Positions 1 to 8,180 are shown, counted from the stretch's first letter. The stretch is 36,686 bases of DNA from Patescibacteria group bacterium UBA2772 (GCA_002352545.1 DEIO01000006.1:1-36686), one strand, 5' to 3'. Notes: a model not told the origin generated them from the sequence alone. Numbers and translations are program-made.

Positions 1-2
1 AA

Positions 3-122
3 TCCAAGACAAAAGATGATCACAATGCAAGAATAAGAATCAGACGTATTTTTGATGGAATGATTCTTGGCAGAAGTGAGAAATTCTACATAGACCACAA
101 GAGTGGAACTAAAAAGTGGTAA
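3..122 (+). CDS. C-terminal 39 codons of an unidentified gene (partial)
   Basis: An open frame enters from the left edge and ends at TAA 120-122. The visible 39 residues are strongly basic (RIRIRR, HKSGTKKW at the end), which could suit a nucleic-acid or ribosome-associated protein, but I do not recognise the family. It is supported as real by the good terminator that follows 20 bases later. The start lies outside the window. Confidence 0.5.
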   Translation, partial: SKTKDDHNARIRIRRIFDGMILGRSEKFYIDHKSGTKKW

Positions 123-142
123 ACTGCGTTAAAAGGAACGCT

Positions 143-177
143 AAAATCCCCGACTAGCAATGCTGGTAGGGGATTTT
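143..177. terminator. Bidirectional rho-independent terminator
   Basis: Perfect 9-bp inverted repeat AAAATCCCC (143-151) and GGGGATTTT (169-177), with further pairing inside the loop (CTAGC/GCTGG). The A run on the left and T run on the right let it work in both directions: for the partial plus-strand gene and for the minus-strand membrane gene ending at 220. Confidence 0.8.
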
Positions 178-219
178 GAATTTGGTCACAGAGTGGAATG
201 TTAAGCTCATAACTATTTT

Positions 220-807
220 CTACAATATCTTCCCAATCCAAAGAATGATGAAAATACCAAAGGCATTGAAAATGAAAGAAAAAATAGAAAATGTTATAAA
301 AGAAAAATCTTTTGATGCATGTACAAGTGCTGTTGCAAATTCATCGGGAAAAGGAAGCGCTGAAACAATTCCAGCAAAAATGGGCAAGATATATTTTCTG
401 ATAAATATAGGAGTGAATCTATCAAGTTGCCTAATAAGCCAACGGAATATTTTTGTTTGAGAAGCATCGTCAACTTCTTCAGCATAGGAAATTTTTAGAT
501 ATTGGAAAATGAAAAAATTACCAATAATGGATCCAATGATTGCTACAATTCCAGCAATCAAAATAGGTTGAGTTTTTCCAATCAGAAAAAGAATAGCAAT
601 TGCAGGACTTAGGGTGAGTCCATTTGAGAAAAGTCCACCGGCAAGGAATGTTGCAAAATATCCAAATTTTTGAATTAATAAATGAAAATTAAAATTATTT
701 TCATCTGTATAAATCAATACTCCCAAAACAATTGAGAGGGCGAATAATATTAGTTTTGGATATTTAATTTTTAAAGCTATTTTTCCTAGGGCTGAAACTT
801 TTTTCAT
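220..807 (-). CDS. Hypothetical polytopic membrane protein
   Basis: The 195-residue product has about five hydrophobic segments: roughly residues 18-34, 48-65, 67-100 (a long Gly/Ile-rich stretch that could be two helices), 138-152 and 170-193. A central charged loop (EEVDDAS, RQLDR) separates the halves. The Gly-rich hairpin and overall size resemble small VTT/DedA-like or small-multidrug-export-type membrane proteins, but no diagnostic motif is clear, so no function is assigned. The gene stands alone on the minus strand, between the terminator at 143-177 and the tRNA-Thr gene. The tRNA, transcribed on the same strand from upstream, could be co-transcribed with it (28 bp between them). Confidence 0.7.
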   Translation of the reverse strand: MKKVSALGKIALKIKYPKLILFALSIVLGVLIYTDENNFNFHLLIQKFGYFATFLAGGLFSNGLTLSPAIAILFLIGKTQPILIAGIVAIIGSIIGNFFIFQYLKISYAEEVDDASQTKIFRWLIRQLDRFTPIFIRKYILPIFAGIVSALPFPDEFATALVHASKDFSFITFSIFSFIFNAFGIFIILWIGKIL

Positions 808-835
808 TTTTGTTTTTAGTGAGATTTTTAAAATG

Positions 836-908
836 AGCTTCCTGTCGGGTTTGAACCGACGACCTATGCGTTACGAGTGCATTGCTCTACCAACTGAGCT
901 AAGGAAGC
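836..908 (-). tRNA. tRNA-Thr (anticodon CGT)
   Basis: Read on the minus strand, the 73-nt gene folds as a full cloverleaf: acceptor GCTTCCT/AGGAAGC, D arm GCTC-AGTTGGTA-GAGC, anticodon stem ATGCA/CGCAT (the innermost pair is an A-C mismatch), loop CTCGTAA giving anticodon CGT (reads ACG), 5-nt variable loop, and T arm GTCGG-TTCAAAC-CCGAC. The discriminator is T. CCA is not encoded, so it must be added by a tRNA nucleotidyltransferase. Confidence 0.95.
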
Positions 909-922
909 ATGTCGCTAAGATT

Positions 923-951
923 ATTGTATACTGGTACTTTGATTTTTTCAA
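923..951 (-). promoter_or_regulatory. Promoter of tRNA-Thr
   Basis: On the minus strand: TTGAAA (951-946), 17-nt spacer, TACAAT (928-923). The predicted start near 916 lies about 8 nt before the mature tRNA 5' end. It overlaps the oppositely directed prfB promoter, so the two would compete for polymerase. Confidence 0.6.
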
Positions 952-967
952 TGACCTAAGGTATAAT
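939..967 (+). promoter_or_regulatory. prfB promoter, predicts a leaderless mRNA
   Basis: TTGATT (939-944), 17-nt spacer, perfect TATAAT (962-967). The prfB ATG at 976 begins only 8 nt after the -10 box, so transcription should start at or within two bases of the start codon. Confidence 0.7.
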
Positions 968-975
968 ATTAGAAT

Positions 976-2076
976 ATGACACTAGATGAATTAAGGAAAA
1001 AATCAAAAGAATTAGAAAATAAAATCGTCCAATTAGACGACTGTCTTGACTCTGAGAAGGATAAAGATGAAATAGTAAAATTGAAAATTAAGTCTCAAGA
1101 AGAAAACTTTTGGGATGATTCCAAGGAAGCAGGAATGGTGATGCAGAAAATAGAGAATTTGAAAGATAGAATTGAAAGATGGCAAAAACTGAAGATGCAA
1201 ATCAATAACCTGCAAGAATTTTTGGGAATAATCGAAGAGGAGAATAGTAATGACTTGAAGTTGGCAATTGGTCAATATAGAAAGAGCTTAGATGAGTTTA
1301 GAATTTTCGAAATAGAGAAACTATACAGTGGTCCTTATGACGAGGGGAACGCTGTGGTTTCTATTCATGCTGGTGCTGGAGGTGATGATGCGCAGGATTG
1401 GACAGGAATGGTTTTGAGAATGTTTTTGAAGTTTTGTGAAAGGAAATTATACAAAGTAACAATTCTTCAAGAAACAAAGGGGTCTGAGGCTGGGATAAAA
1501 AGTGTTATGTTTGAGGTAAGTGGAAAGTTTGCATATGGCAATTTTGCTCCAGAAGCAGGTGTTCATAGACTAGTAAGACTTTCACCATTTAACTCTGATA
1601 ACTTAAGGCAAACCTCTTTTGTATTAGTAGAAGTGATTCCGCTTATAGAGAATAACAAGGAGATTGAAATTGATAGCACTGAACTGAAGATTGATACTTT
1701 TCGTGCCTCTGGAGCTGGTGGTCAGTCTGTTAATACAACTGATTCAGCAGTGAGGGTTACACATCTTCCAACCAAAACAGTTGTTAGTTGTCAGAATGAG
1801 AGATCTCAGCTTCAAAATAAAGAAAAAGCATTGGCAATTTTGCGTTCAAGACTATTACAGATAAAAGAAAATAAGAGAATCGAAAAGGAAAAGAGATTGA
1901 AAGGAGCACATATTTCTGCTGAGTGGGGCAGTCAAATAAGGTCATATGTGCTTCATCCGTATAAGATGGTAAAGGATCATAGAACAGGTGAACAGACAGC
2001 AGACATAGAATCTGTTTTAGCGGGGAATCTAGATACTTTTATTGAGAAATATTTAAGGAGCAAGACCAAAGAATAG
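976..2076 (+). CDS. prfB: Peptide chain release factor 2
   Basis: RF2 recognises UAA and UGA in the ribosomal A site and triggers peptidyl-tRNA hydrolysis. The 366-residue product has the N-terminal coiled domain, the tripeptide anticodon SPF at residues 203-205 (diagnostic of RF2, not RF1) and the catalytic GGQ at 248-250 in GAGGQSVNTTDSAV. Length is normal for the family. The gene reads straight through: the autoregulatory in-frame UGA and +1 frameshift found near codon 25 in many bacteria are absent. The start ATG is fixed by the promoter 8 nt upstream and there is no Shine-Dalgarno sequence. ftsE follows after 27 bp, probably in the same transcript. The gene fits the use of TGA as a stop in this window. 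Confidence 0.97.
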   Translation: MTLDELRKKSKELENKIVQLDDCLDSEKDKDEIVKLKIKSQEENFWDDSKEAGMVMQKIENLKDRIERWQKLKMQINNLQEFLGIIEEENSNDLKLAIGQYRKSLDEFRIFEIEKLYSGPYDEGNAVVSIHAGAGGDDAQDWTGMVLRMFLKFCERKLYKVTILQETKGSEAGIKSVMFEVSGKFAYGNFAPEAGVHRLVRLSPFNSDNLRQTSFVLVEVIPLIENNKEIEIDSTELKIDTFRASGAGGQSVNTTDSAVRVTHLPTKTVVSCQNERSQLQNKEKALAILRSRLLQIKENKRIEKEKRLKGAHISAEWGSQIRSYVLHPYKMVKDHRTGEQTADIESVLAGNLDTFIEKYLRSKTKE

Positions 2077-2103
2077 TTGAAAATAACAGAATAAAAAATA
2101 AAA

Positions 2104-2784
2104 ATGATAAAATTTGAGAATATTTCCAAAGTATACCCTGGAAGTTCTCCTGCCCTAGAGAATATAAACTTTAACGTAAATCCGGGAGAGTTTGTTTCGG
2201 TTGTTGGACATTCTGGCGCTGGTAAATCAACCTTACTCAAATTAATTTATACAGAGGAAAAACCTACAACAGGAACTGTTTTATTTGACGAAACAAACAT
2301 TGTTGATTTAAGACCTAAAGAGCTTCCAATTTTGAGGAGAAATATCGGAACAGTCTTTCAGGACTATAAGTTATTACCAAAGAAAACTTTGGCTGAGAAT
2401 GTTTCTTTTGCACTTGAAGTAGCAGGGAAAAGTGATGGTGAGATAAGGGAAACAGTTCCAAAGATATTGGATATTGTAGGATTAGCAGATAAAATGGAAA
2501 ATTATCCACGAGAAGTTTCTGGTGGCGAACAACAACGAGTGGCATTGGCAAGAGCGCTTGTGAATAAACCAAAGGTGTTGATTGCAGATGAGCCGACTGG
2601 AAATCTAGATCCAGTTTCTACCTGGGAAATTATTCAACTTTTACTCAAAATAAATGAATTTGGCACAACTGTTCTGCTGGCAACTCATGATAATGGAATT
2701 GTTGATAGAATTGCTAGGAGGGTTGTGGTGATGGAAAATGGTCGAATCGTGAGTGATAAACAAAAAGGAAAGTATCAACTTTAA
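2104..2784 (+). CDS. ftsE: Cell-division ATP-binding protein FtsE
   Basis: ATPase of the FtsEX complex, which couples ATP hydrolysis at the division site to activation of periplasmic peptidoglycan hydrolases. All ABC motifs are intact in 226 residues: Walker A GHSGAGKST (35-43), Q-loop VFQDYKLLP (the Asp after Gln is typical of FtsE/LolD relatives), signature VSGGEQQR, Walker B VLIADEP with D-loop GNLD, and H-loop ATHD. ftsX begins 11 bp downstream, so the pair is a classic ftsEX operon, here behind prfB. The start has an A-rich leader and no Shine-Dalgarno match. Confidence 0.95.
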   Translation: MIKFENISKVYPGSSPALENINFNVNPGEFVSVVGHSGAGKSTLLKLIYTEEKPTTGTVLFDETNIVDLRPKELPILRRNIGTVFQDYKLLPKKTLAENVSFALEVAGKSDGEIRETVPKILDIVGLADKMENYPREVSGGEQQRVALARALVNKPKVLIADEPTGNLDPVSTWEIIQLLLKINEFGTTVLLATHDNGIVDRIARRVVVMENGRIVSDKQKGKYQL

Positions 2785-2794
2785 ATAAAAATAA

Positions 2795-3733
2795 ATGTGG
2801 ATAAAATTAAGAAGAACATTTGAAGCTGGTGTTAAGAACTTCATGCGAAATGGATGGCTTTCTGTTGCAACTGTAAGTGTTATGGTGATTACTCTTTTTG
2901 TCGTTAATACTCAGTTGGCAATTATTGGTGCAAATGACTTGCGTTTGAAGGATGTTCAAAATAGAGTGAATATTTCAGTTGAAATAAAACCAGAAACATC
3001 AACAAGCGAAGTCAAAGACTTTCAAAATGAAATTCAAGGATATGACAAAGTTTCTTCAGTTGAACTGATAGACAAAGAACAAGCATTAATTGAGTTTAAA
3101 AGCTTTACGCAAAGTGGTAGTACAATTCAGAGTGGAATTGAAACTTTGGGTGAAAATTTTCTATATGACACATTGGTTGTAAGAACTTATGACCCAAGTC
3201 AATACGAGGATGTTGTTAAGAAGATTGAAACAAGTGTTTCGGCTAAGTATGTTGAGGAGATTAACTATCATAAATATAGAGACATAATCGACGGACTTAG
3301 TGATGAGATAAAAACTACTAGAAAATTTTCAATTACATTGGCTCTGACTCTTTCATTGGTTGCAATTCTTGTAACATTCAATAGCATCAGAATCACAATG
3401 TATTCTCATAAGCAAGAGATTGAAATCATGAAACTTGTGGGTGCTTCCAACAACTATGTTAGACTTCCTTTTATTTGGGAAGGTATTTTCTATGGAATTA
3501 CAGCAGCGTTTTTTGCTATTCCGTTTTCGTTTTTATATCTAAAATATATTACGAGTGGAGATGCTGCAAGTTCAGTTTTTGCTTTCTCTAATACGAAGTT
3601 CCTAAAGGATTTTCTATCGGTGTATTTTATCAAGCATATTTTTATTATTGTTTTGGTTCAATTTGCTTTTGGTATAATTTTGGGAGTTATGAGTTCGCTT
3701 GTTGCAATGAGGAGATATTTGAAGAAGCTTTAA
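2795..3733 (+). CDS. ftsX: Cell-division membrane protein FtsX
   Basis: Membrane partner of FtsE. The 312 residues show the FtsX plan: one N-terminal transmembrane helix (about 22-46), an extracytoplasmic domain of about 120 residues rich in charged and Ser/Thr residues, then three helices near 178-200, 228-250 and 280-303. The cytoplasmic motif between TM2 and TM3 (HKQEIEIMKLVGAS) is the FtsX/MacB-type coupling helix that contacts the ATPase. The extracytoplasmic domain recruits peptidoglycan hydrolases in other bacteria; no hydrolase gene is adjacent here. It ends the prfB-ftsE-ftsX unit. Confidence 0.95.
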   Translation: MWIKLRRTFEAGVKNFMRNGWLSVATVSVMVITLFVVNTQLAIIGANDLRLKDVQNRVNISVEIKPETSTSEVKDFQNEIQGYDKVSSVELIDKEQALIEFKSFTQSGSTIQSGIETLGENFLYDTLVVRTYDPSQYEDVVKKIETSVSAKYVEEINYHKYRDIIDGLSDEIKTTRKFSITLALTLSLVAILVTFNSIRITMYSHKQEIEIMKLVGASNNYVRLPFIWEGIFYGITAAFFAIPFSFLYLKYITSGDAASSVFAFSNTKFLKDFLSVYFIKHIFIIVLVQFAFGIILGVMSSLVAMRRYLKKL

Positions 3734-3740
3734 TTTTTTC

Positions 3741-3768
3741 TTGCAAAAGATTATCAAAATGATAAAAT
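3741..3768 (+). promoter_or_regulatory. Possible promoter for the 118-residue protein gene
   Basis: TTGCAA (3741-3746), 16-nt spacer, TAAAAT (3763-3768), giving a predicted start near 3775 and a leader of about 35 nt. The region is very A/T rich, so a chance match is possible; a second TATTAT-like box lies at 3792-3797. Confidence 0.35.
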
Positions 3769-3809
3769 TTTATAAGGTATAAAATAATTAGTATTATATA
3801 AAAAAGAAA

Positions 3810-4166
3810 ATGGGAATAAAAGATTTTTTTGGAAAAAAGAAAACGGAAGAAAAGGGAGAGACTGCTCCAAAATCTCCAGATGATAGTACAGCAAAGGTTG
3901 CAAAGGGCAAACAGCCAGTTGATTTTTCAGAAGCGATGGCAAATGTTGATACCTCACAGCTTTCAATGAAAGAAAAGCTTGGATTGAAAATGTTTCAAAA
4001 AATGTCATCTAAAAGACAAGAAGATGTTTTGCGACAAGCAATGAATCCAAAAGCAATTTCTCAGCACAAAGACAAGATTCTTGCTCAGATTAATGAGATG
4101 GTAAAGAATGGTCAGATTGACAAAGGTCAAGCTGAAGCAGTTAAAAGCAAGATGGGACTTAGATAA
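3810..4166 (+). CDS. Hypothetical soluble helical protein
   Basis: 118 residues, unrecognised family. It starts with a lysine-rich, low-complexity segment (about 1-35, IKDFFGKKKTEEKG) and continues as an amphipathic helical domain containing LSMKEKLGLKMFQKMSSKRQ and a C-terminal helix rich in Gln, Lys and Ala. There is no signal peptide, membrane segment or cysteine. The composition suggests a cytoplasmic, perhaps nucleic-acid or membrane-surface binding protein, but that is a guess. It follows ftsX by 76 bp and is closed by a strong terminator, so it may be a separate transcription unit. Confidence 0.75.
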   Translation: MGIKDFFGKKKTEEKGETAPKSPDDSTAKVAKGKQPVDFSEAMANVDTSQLSMKEKLGLKMFQKMSSKRQEDVLRQAMNPKAISQHKDKILAQINEMVKNGQIDKGQAEAVKSKMGLR

Positions 4167-4191
4167 TAGTTGATTGGTTTAGCATACAAAG

Positions 4192-4218
4192 AAACAGAAC
4201 ATCCACTCTGTTTTTTTT
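4192..4218 (+). terminator. Rho-independent terminator
   Basis: 7-bp stem AAACAGA (4192-4198) and TCTGTTT (4207-4213) with an 8-nt loop, running into a run of eight T (4211-4218). It lies 26 bp after the stop of the 118-residue protein and separates it from the Fe-S module. Confidence 0.8.
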
Positions 4219-4407
4219 GTGTATTATTTATTTAGTGATAAATTGAATAAATGCTATGTGAACTGCTTATATAAATACTTATAGAATCTTTGTTTTGTAG
4301 TGTGTTGTATAGTAGAGATTGAATTTAAATTATAGTTATTTTTGTTGCTTTTCATAAACAAAGGTGATAACCTAATAATAGCTAATAAGAGCTAAAATTA
4401 GAGATTA
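4219..4407 (+). promoter_or_regulatory. AT-rich leader region of the Fe-S module
   Basis: No gene is seen here. A TAAAAT box at 4393-4398 lies 9 nt before the sufC ATG, which would again give an almost leaderless mRNA, but no convincing -35 box lies 16-18 nt upstream. An AGGTGATAACCT element (4362-4373, 4-bp inverted arms AGGT/ACCT) and a repeated AGCTAATA/GAGCTAA motif (4380-4396) sit where an activator or redox regulator could bind; this is speculation. Confidence 0.3.
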
Positions 4408-5172
4408 ATGCTTGAAGTTAAAAATTTTTCAATAGCGTCAAAAGAGAACGATTTAATTTTACTGGATAATATAAATTTCAAAGTTCAAAAAGGTGAAATT
4501 CATTGTATTCTCGGAAAAAATGGGAGTGGAAAAACAACAGTCGCATATTCAATTATGGGACTGGATAGGTATGGAAAAAAAGAAGGGAAAATTCTGTTTG
4601 AAGGTGAGGATATTACAAACCTAGAACCTTACGAAAGAGCAAAAAAGGGAATTACGATTGCATTTCAAGAACCAGCAAGATTTGAGGGCTTGCGGGTTTG
4701 TGATTTTTTGCGTGCTGGAAAAAAGGACGCTACAAAAACTCAGATGGAAAAAGCGCTAGATATCGTCGGATTAGATCCAGCTGATTTTATTGATAGAAGT
4801 TTGGATGATAAGTTGTCAGGTGGTGAACGAAAAAGAATTGAACTTGCCTCTGTTATGATAATGAAACCAAAGTTGATGATTTTGGATGAGCCAGATGCAT
4901 CATTGGATATAATTGTGTACAACGAATTATACGATATAATGCTTAGGATGAAAGAAGAACTTGGTTGTTCAATTCTACTTATTACACACAGGGAAGAGGC
5001 AGGACTTATTGCTAGTGGCGCGACTCTTATCTCTAAAGGAAAAGTGATGGCAACTGGTCCGTTTCGATGTGTTATGCGTAAGTATTGTACCAGTGAAGGG
5101 AAGAGAGATCGTTGTATTGCTTTTAAAAAGGGGACTTTTAGTAAACCAATCTTAATTGATTCAAAGAAGTAA
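4408..5172 (+). CDS. sufC: Fe-S assembly ATPase, SufC/SmsC-like
   Basis: ABC-type ATPase that works with a SufB/SufD-type scaffold to build Fe-S clusters in the cytoplasm. Motifs: Walker A GKNGSGKTT (36-44), Q-loop AFQEPARF (the EPAR variant is typical of SufC), signature KLSGGERKR, Walker B LMILDEPDASLD, H-loop LITHRE. At 254 residues it resembles SufC, but the C-terminal part carries three cysteines (C221, C227, C236) spaced C-x5-C-x8-C that standard SufC does not have. The scaffold gene starts 13 bp downstream, and its Shine-Dalgarno sequence lies directly at the sufC stop, so translation is probably coupled. Confidence 0.92.
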   Translation: MLEVKNFSIASKENDLILLDNINFKVQKGEIHCILGKNGSGKTTVAYSIMGLDRYGKKEGKILFEGEDITNLEPYERAKKGITIAFQEPARFEGLRVCDFLRAGKKDATKTQMEKALDIVGLDPADFIDRSLDDKLSGGERKRIELASVMIMKPKLMILDEPDASLDIIVYNELYDIMLRMKEELGCSILLITHREEAGLIASGATLISKGKVMATGPFRCVMRKYCTSEGKRDRCIAFKKGTFSKPILIDSKK

Positions 5173-5185
5173 GAAGGATTTATAT

Positions 5186-6121
5186 ATGACAAAAATTTCA
5201 AAAGATTTCATTAAAACTGCTAAATTGTGCGGGATTGATCATGGTCTTGAGCAAAAAGGGCATTTTTATGTGGAAAAAAATAAGATAGTTTCAGAGCAAA
5301 TGCCAAAAGGAATTATCTCTCAGACCAGAGAAACAATTGGAGGTGTTGTGGCAGAGATTATTGTTCAAGAAGGGGTAAAGATTAAAGAGCCACTTTTTTT
5401 CTGTTTTGGTATGAAAGGGAAGAATGATAAGCAAATGATTGAGACGAGGTTGATCCTTGAAGAGGGCGCAGAGATTGAGATTTTAGCACATTGTAGTTTT
5501 CCAAATGCTTACAAAGCCACTCATAAAATGGAAGCAAAATATAAAATTGGAAAGAATGCCAAACTTGTATACAAAGAACATCATTACCATGGAACTTCTT
5601 CTGGGATTTTAGTGATGCCAAAATTTAAAGTGGAGATTGGTGAAGGAGGGGTTTTCATGAGTGATTTTGTGCTTTCAAAGGGTTCTGTCGGGCAAGTCGG
5701 TATTGAGGTTGAGATTGAATTGCAAAAAGATGCAAAAAGTGAAATTAATAGCAAGGTTTTTGGGAAGAGTGAAAAAGATAGTATTTCAATAATTGATAAA
5801 GTTACCTTAAGGGGCGACAATAGTAAGAGTTTGGTTACGATGAGAGCAGCAGCAAAGGATGGTGGAAGGGTTTTTATGCAGGGTGAGACCTATGCTTTTG
5901 GGGCAAATTCAGTTGGACATATTGATTGTCAGGAAATTGTTTCAGGTGAAGGTTCTGTAGCAAAAGCTGTTCCAATTGTTGAAGTCTCTAATGATGAGGC
6001 AAGAATTACACACGAAGCCTCTGTTGGGAAGATTAACCAAAAGGAATTAGAAACACTAATGACTAGGGGTATGAACGAAGAAGAAGCCACAGAGCTTATC
6101 ATTGAAGCAATGATGCGTTAA
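5186..6121 (+). CDS. sufB: Single SufB/SufD-family scaffold protein
   Basis: Scaffold partner of the SufC-like ATPase. The 311 residues are mostly beta-helix, followed by the conserved C-terminal region ARITHEASVGKINQKELETL and the MTRGMNEEEA helix that contacts SufC. A cysteine in GHIDCQEI (C248) is a candidate cluster ligand. The protein is far shorter than E. coli SufB (about 495) or SufD (about 420) and is the only SufB/D homolog here, so it probably forms a homodimer, as in the minimal SUF-like (SmsCB) systems. ATG 5186 is chosen over the open frame 30 bp upstream because AGAAGGA (5172-5178) stands 7 nt before it: one of the few clear Shine-Dalgarno sites in the window. No cysteine desulfurase gene is nearby. 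Confidence 0.9.
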   Translation: MTKISKDFIKTAKLCGIDHGLEQKGHFYVEKNKIVSEQMPKGIISQTRETIGGVVAEIIVQEGVKIKEPLFFCFGMKGKNDKQMIETRLILEEGAEIEILAHCSFPNAYKATHKMEAKYKIGKNAKLVYKEHHYHGTSSGILVMPKFKVEIGEGGVFMSDFVLSKGSVGQVGIEVEIELQKDAKSEINSKVFGKSEKDSISIIDKVTLRGDNSKSLVTMRAAAKDGGRVFMQGETYAFGANSVGHIDCQEIVSGEGSVAKAVPIVEVSNDEARITHEASVGKINQKELETLMTRGMNEEEATELIIEAMMR

Positions 6122-6153
6122 GAAGATATTATGTAAAAAATAAAGCTAAAACA

Positions 6154-6369
6154 ATGAGTGAAAAAAAAATTGAACTTTCAATTGATTCTAATATTATGGA
6201 GGTTATCAGTAACTATCCAAGAGCTGCAGAAATTTTTGCAAAGAATGGTTTGCCATGTGTTGGATGTGTGGCTACAAGATTCGAGAGCATTTCTGATATT
6301 GTTGGAGAGTTTGGAATCGATGGAGAGACCTTAATCAAGGAAATTAAGGATAGTGAATCAAAAAAATAG
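6154..6369 (+). CDS. DUF1858 redox-disulfide domain protein
   Basis: 71 residues forming one DUF1858 domain, a small helical module also found attached to hybrid-cluster and other redox proteins. The hallmark is the CVGC motif (NGLPCVGCVATRFES), a CxxC pair that could form a redox disulfide or bind metal/persulfide. The pattern around it (SNYPRAAEIFAKNGLPCVGC) matches the family well. It lies 32 bp after the SufB/D gene and is probably co-transcribed. A role in sulfur or electron delivery to the Fe-S module is inferred from position only. Confidence 0.88.
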   Translation: MSEKKIELSIDSNIMEVISNYPRAAEIFAKNGLPCVGCVATRFESISDIVGEFGIDGETLIKEIKDSESKK

Positions 6370-6456
6370 ATAAACAATAATCAAAGACAAAAGGGGAGAA
6401 AAGTGCCGAAAATAAAATGGTATGGGGTTTTTGTATATTTTGTCTAAAAATATTTT

Positions 6457-8100
6457 ATGATATCAAGATTAAAGGAAAAAATTATTCACGGTGAGAAATC
6501 TTCGCAGTCAATTACACGTAGTGCGATGTTGATTGCTGTAATGGGAATGGCAAGTAGAATTCTTGGTCTATTCAGGGATAGAATTTTGGCTTCAAAGTTT
6601 GGGGCTGGAGATGTTTTGGATATCTATTATGCAGCATTTAAAATTCCAGATTTAGTCTATGGATTATTAGTGTTGGGCGCACTTTCGGCAGCTTTTGTGC
6701 CAGTTTTTACCTCACTTATTTCTCAAGAGAGGAAGAAAGAGGCTTGGCGTTTAGCGAGAACAATGCTTTCAATTGGATTCTTGATGCTGACTGTTATTTC
6801 AATCGCTCTTTTTGTTTTTGCTCCATATTTGGTTAAGTTGATAGTGTTTGGATATGATATGGAAAAACAACAAGGTGTTGTCGAGCTTACTCGTATCATG
6901 CTGTTGTCGCCGATTATACTTGGGATGTCCGGAATTATTGGTGGGATTCTCAATTCATTTAAAAAGTTCTTTTTCTATTCATTGGCTCCGATTTTCTATA
7001 ATGTAGGAATTATTATCGGAGCTCTTTTTCTTTCAGAATATTTTGGAACAAAGGGTTTAGCATTTGGTGTGATTCTTGGTGCTTTGATGCATTTGCTTAT
7101 CCAAATTCCAGAGGTAATGCGTTGTGGTTTGAAGTTTGTCCCACTTTTTGATTATAAAGACAAACAACTTCGAAGGGTGTTGACATTGATGATTCCGAGG
7201 GTTATGGGAATCGCCATGACACAAATTAATCTTTTGGTTGTTACGATTTTGGCTTCAACGTTGGCACCAGGTAGTTTGGCTATTTTTAATTTTGCTAATA
7301 ATCTGCAAAGTGTACCACTTGGAGTATTTGGTATTTCTTTTGCCATTGCTTCTTTCCCAGCTCTTTCTGGTCTTTGGGCGCAGAACAAAAAAGATGAATT
7401 TGTCTCTAAATTCATTGGAACTTTTAGGAAAATCTTATTTTTTATAATTCCTTGTTCTGCTATGATATATGTTCTGAGAGCACAAATTGTTAGAGTTGTT
7501 TTGGGAACAGGTGATTTCAACTGGGACAACACAACAATGACATTAGGTTCACTTGGAATTTTTGCAATGTCTCTTTGGGCTCAAAGTGTGATTCCACTTC
7601 TTGCAAGAACTTTTTATGCTATCCATGATACCAAAGTTCCATTTTTTGTAGCTCTCTTTTCAGAAGTTATAAATATTGGATTGGCACTAACATTGATTAA
7701 TGATTTTGGGATAATTGGATTGGTGATAGCTTTTTCAGTTTCTGCAAGTGTTAATGCAATGTTATTATTTTTGTTATTGAGAAAAAGAATTGGAACTCTG
7801 CGAGGGCAGGGTATTTTGAAATTTGGAGGCAAGATGTTTTTAGCAACCTCTCTTATGATGATTGTTGCACAAGTTATTAAACATTCCATAAGCGATGATC
7901 CTTTTGGTGATCACAGAACTTTTTTGGGAGTCTTCACACAGTTGATAACAGCATTGTTTGGAGGAGGAATAGTCTTTGTTGTTATTGGAAGAATTATTAA
8001 ACTTGAGGAGCTTAATCATTTTATCTTGGTATTGAAGAGGAAACTTTTTTCAAAGAAACCATTAGCTGAAAATAAGAGAAATGAAATTGGGGGAATCTAG
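6457..8100 (+). CDS. murJ: Lipid II flippase MurJ
   Basis: MOP-superfamily flippase that moves lipid II across the cytoplasmic membrane for peptidoglycan synthesis. The 547 residues contain about 14 hydrophobic helices and the MurJ N-terminal signature ASRILGLFRDRILASKFGAG followed by DIYYAAFKIPDL. Later segments (MIPRVMGIAMTQINLLV, and FYAIHDTKVPFFVAL with the conserved DTK) also fit. Length is normal. The tail is lysine rich and cytoplasmic. The 87-bp gap after the DUF1858 gene lacks a strong promoter, so it may be read from the Fe-S operon. A terminator follows at 8130-8170. Confidence 0.95.
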   Translation: MISRLKEKIIHGEKSSQSITRSAMLIAVMGMASRILGLFRDRILASKFGAGDVLDIYYAAFKIPDLVYGLLVLGALSAAFVPVFTSLISQERKKEAWRLARTMLSIGFLMLTVISIALFVFAPYLVKLIVFGYDMEKQQGVVELTRIMLLSPIILGMSGIIGGILNSFKKFFFYSLAPIFYNVGIIIGALFLSEYFGTKGLAFGVILGALMHLLIQIPEVMRCGLKFVPLFDYKDKQLRRVLTLMIPRVMGIAMTQINLLVVTILASTLAPGSLAIFNFANNLQSVPLGVFGISFAIASFPALSGLWAQNKKDEFVSKFIGTFRKILFFIIPCSAMIYVLRAQIVRVVLGTGDFNWDNTTMTLGSLGIFAMSLWAQSVIPLLARTFYAIHDTKVPFFVALFSEVINIGLALTLINDFGIIGLVIAFSVSASVNAMLLFLLLRKRIGTLRGQGILKFGGKMFLATSLMMIVAQVIKHSISDDPFGDHRTFLGVFTQLITALFGGGIVFVVIGRIIKLEELNHFILVLKRKLFSKKPLAENKRNEIGGI

Positions 8101-8129
8101 CATTTATCTTAGAAGATGGTAATTAAAAG

Positions 8130-8170
8130 CAGAATGTATCTCAATTATTGATGAGAGACGTTCTGTTTTT
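8130..8170. terminator. Terminator shared by murJ and the converging phosphodiesterase gene
   Basis: 13-position stem: 8130-8142 (CAGAATGTATCTC) with 8153-8165 (GAGAGACGTTCTG), one A-G mismatch and one G-U pair, followed by TTTTT (8166-8170). The reverse strand ends in CTTTTAATT, so it may also stop minus-strand transcription. Confidence 0.75.
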
Positions 8171-8180
8171 ATATCGTGCT

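Noticed and set aside
4219..4407. Riboswitch or other structured RNA before the Fe-S module
   Set aside because: No stable GC-containing helices or known conserved motif; the region is AT-rich and the likely -10 box is next to the start codon.
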